NCBI RefSeq assembly: GCF_036182465.1
Contig: NZ_CP108081.1
Location: 3,286,001 to 3,350,000 of the forward strand
Origin: Streptomyces sp. NBC_00258
GTDB lineage: Bacteria > Actinomycetota > Actinomycetes > Streptomycetales > Streptomycetaceae
DNA length: 64,000 nucleotides
Reading direction: 5' to 3'
Position numbers and translations under genes: made by a program. Shown piece by piece: positions 62,564-64,000 of this stretch (within the stretch, counting starts at the first letter, position 1; each line of letters begins with the position of its first letter). The notes under the pieces are model-generated. The model worked only from the letters and a program-made list of their open reading frames with translations, was not told the DNA's origin and did not search any database.

Positions 62564-62791
62564 ATGGACCTTCCCAGCATCGTCGTACACCCTCCGGCGC
62601 TGGACGGCTCGCGCCGGGTCACCGCGGGCAGCGAGACCCTCGGCATCGCCTACCACCTCGACGACGTCGTCGAGATCCTGCGCCTCGCCGACCTGGACGA
62701 GATCGAGGTGGAGGAGAGCGACATCATCGACTGGCAGGGCGGCGGGCCCGACGACTGGCCGGGCCTGTCGGAGCACCACGCGGCCGAGTGA
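62564..62791 (+). CDS. Small acidic protein, unknown
   Basis: A 75-residue acidic protein: DLPSIVVHPPALDGSRRVTAG, then a strongly acidic helix (DDVVEILRLADLDEIEVEESD) and a Gly/Asp/Trp-containing tail. ATG 62564 is chosen from the coding pattern. I do not recognise a family with certainty; similar short proteins occur in streptomycetes. It lies alone after the tandem repeats. Confidence 0.6.
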   Translation: MDLPSIVVHPPALDGSRRVTAGSETLGIAYHLDDVVEILRLADLDEIEVEESDIIDWQGGGPDDWPGLSEHHAAE

Positions 62792-62916
62792 CGTCCGTAC
62801 GTACGTCCGCGCGTGTACGTCTGTGTGCGTACGTCGGATACGGAACCCTCAAATCAACCTCTGAATATGCCTCCGAGGGCTTCAACTCACTGTGCTTCAG
62901 GGCACATTCTCAGCAC

Positions 62917-62951
62917 ATGGGGCCCGCCGGCACGGGGGCGGCGGGCCCCAT
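62917..62951. terminator. Terminator-like hairpin
   Basis: 13-base perfect arms (ATGGGGCCCGCCG at 62917-62929 and its complement at 62939-62951) around a 9-base loop. It lies after the small acidic-protein gene. No other gene is apparent from 62792 to 62992. Confidence 0.65.
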
Positions 62952-62992
62952 ACGAAGAACAGCGGGCTTGGCCTGAGACGGGGGTGAGACGT

Positions 62993-63169
62993 ATGAGCAT
63001 GTTGATTTCAACGCCTGGGCGAGAGAAGTCCGCGTTGATGCCGCTCCGAGGCGTCTCCCGGTCCGGCCGGTCCGGCACGGTACTTCGGACGTCGGGGGCG
63101 TCCGGAGACGGGGGGAAGCACGGGGGCGGCGGATTCCGTTCGGGTGGCGGCGGGGGCCGCTCGAACTGA
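62993..63169 (+). CDS. Possible small Gly/Ser-rich peptide
   Basis: A 58-codon frame with a GGGGTGAG ribosome-site-like run a few bases upstream, basic in the middle and ending in a glycine-rich tail (GGGGFRSGGGGGRS). Codon bias is only weakly convincing and no homologue comes to mind. It may be a real small gene or chance. Confidence 0.3.
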   Translation: MSMLISTPGREKSALMPLRGVSRSGRSGTVLRTSGASGDGGKHGGGGFRSGGGGGRSN

Positions 63170-63179
63170 ACACGCCGAG

Positions 63180-63213
63180 AGGCCCCCGTCCTGGATCCTC
63201 AGGACGGGGGCCT
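63180..63213. terminator. Bidirectional terminator after gcl
   Basis: Perfect 13-base arms AGGCCCCCGTCCT (63180-63192) and AGGACGGGGGCCT (63201-63213) with an 8-base loop. A T-rich run follows to the right, on the plus strand. It lies downstream of the minus-strand glyoxylate carboligase gene. Confidence 0.8.
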
Positions 63214-63251
63214 CGGTTCTTCCCCTTGAGCCGCTCTCTCCCAGGGGCTTG

Positions 63252-64000
<749 letters not shown>

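Overview
The window is high-GC actinobacterial chromosome, almost certainly Streptomyces. Third codon positions are strongly G/C, GTG starts are common, leucine TTA codons are very rare, and the content is typical of the genus: SWIM/SNF2 helicase pair, GH46 chitosanase, Sa-type ribonuclease and a GC-rich family of intergenic repeats. It is dense chromosomal DNA with about 57 genes. I see no rRNA, tRNA, CRISPR array, prophage, insertion sequence or large biosynthetic cluster.

Left part (1-19 kb). Minus-strand housekeeping genes (exonuclease III, metallo-beta-lactamase-fold hydrolase) come first, then a fused PcaD-PcaC protein whose hydrolase nucleophile is altered. A SNF2 helicase/SWIM zinc-finger operon follows. 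Next is a sugar cassette: lipoprotein binding protein, permease, ATPase, ROK kinase and a membrane protein, with a GntR regulator and a divergent inositol-dehydrogenase-like oxidoreductase. A cytochrome P450 and a histidine kinase/response regulator pair close this part.

Middle (19-52 kb). A secreted guanyl-specific ribonuclease, two small oxidoreductases, and the allantoin block (allantoicase, allantoinase, divergent IclR-type regulator, malate synthase). Then come a HipA-like kinase overlapping a SelW-like protein, an RTX-like secreted protein, a very large LuxR-type ATPase regulator, a divergent pair of IucA/IucC siderophore synthetases, a von Willebrand A pair, several regulators with their targets (HxlR/aminotransferase, HxlR/MFS exporter, AraC/NmrA), and two secreted amino-sugar glycosidases (GH89, GH46).

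Right part (52-64 kb). A purine catabolic operon (OHCU decarboxylase, 5-hydroxyisourate hydrolase, uricase, 8-oxoguanine deaminase-like amidohydrolase, xanthine/urate permease) is followed by the glyoxylate-to-glycerate genes (hydroxypyruvate isomerase, tartronate semialdehyde reductase, glyoxylate carboligase at the right edge) and a catalase.

The allantoin genes at 22-28 kb and the purine/glyoxylate genes at 52-64 kb form one pathway: urate to allantoin to allantoate to ureidoglycolate to glyoxylate, then to malate or glycerate, with catalase removing uricase peroxide. Two shared promoter motifs support this. One, TTCC-N7-GGAA, is often paired at 21 bp. The other, TTCAACAnA-N2-GTTGA, lies on the -35 hexamer. 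They recur in front of allantoinase, the IclR gene, malate synthase, the uric acid operon, hydroxypyruvate isomerase and catalase. This dispersed regulon and its promoter architecture are the most interesting structure I found.
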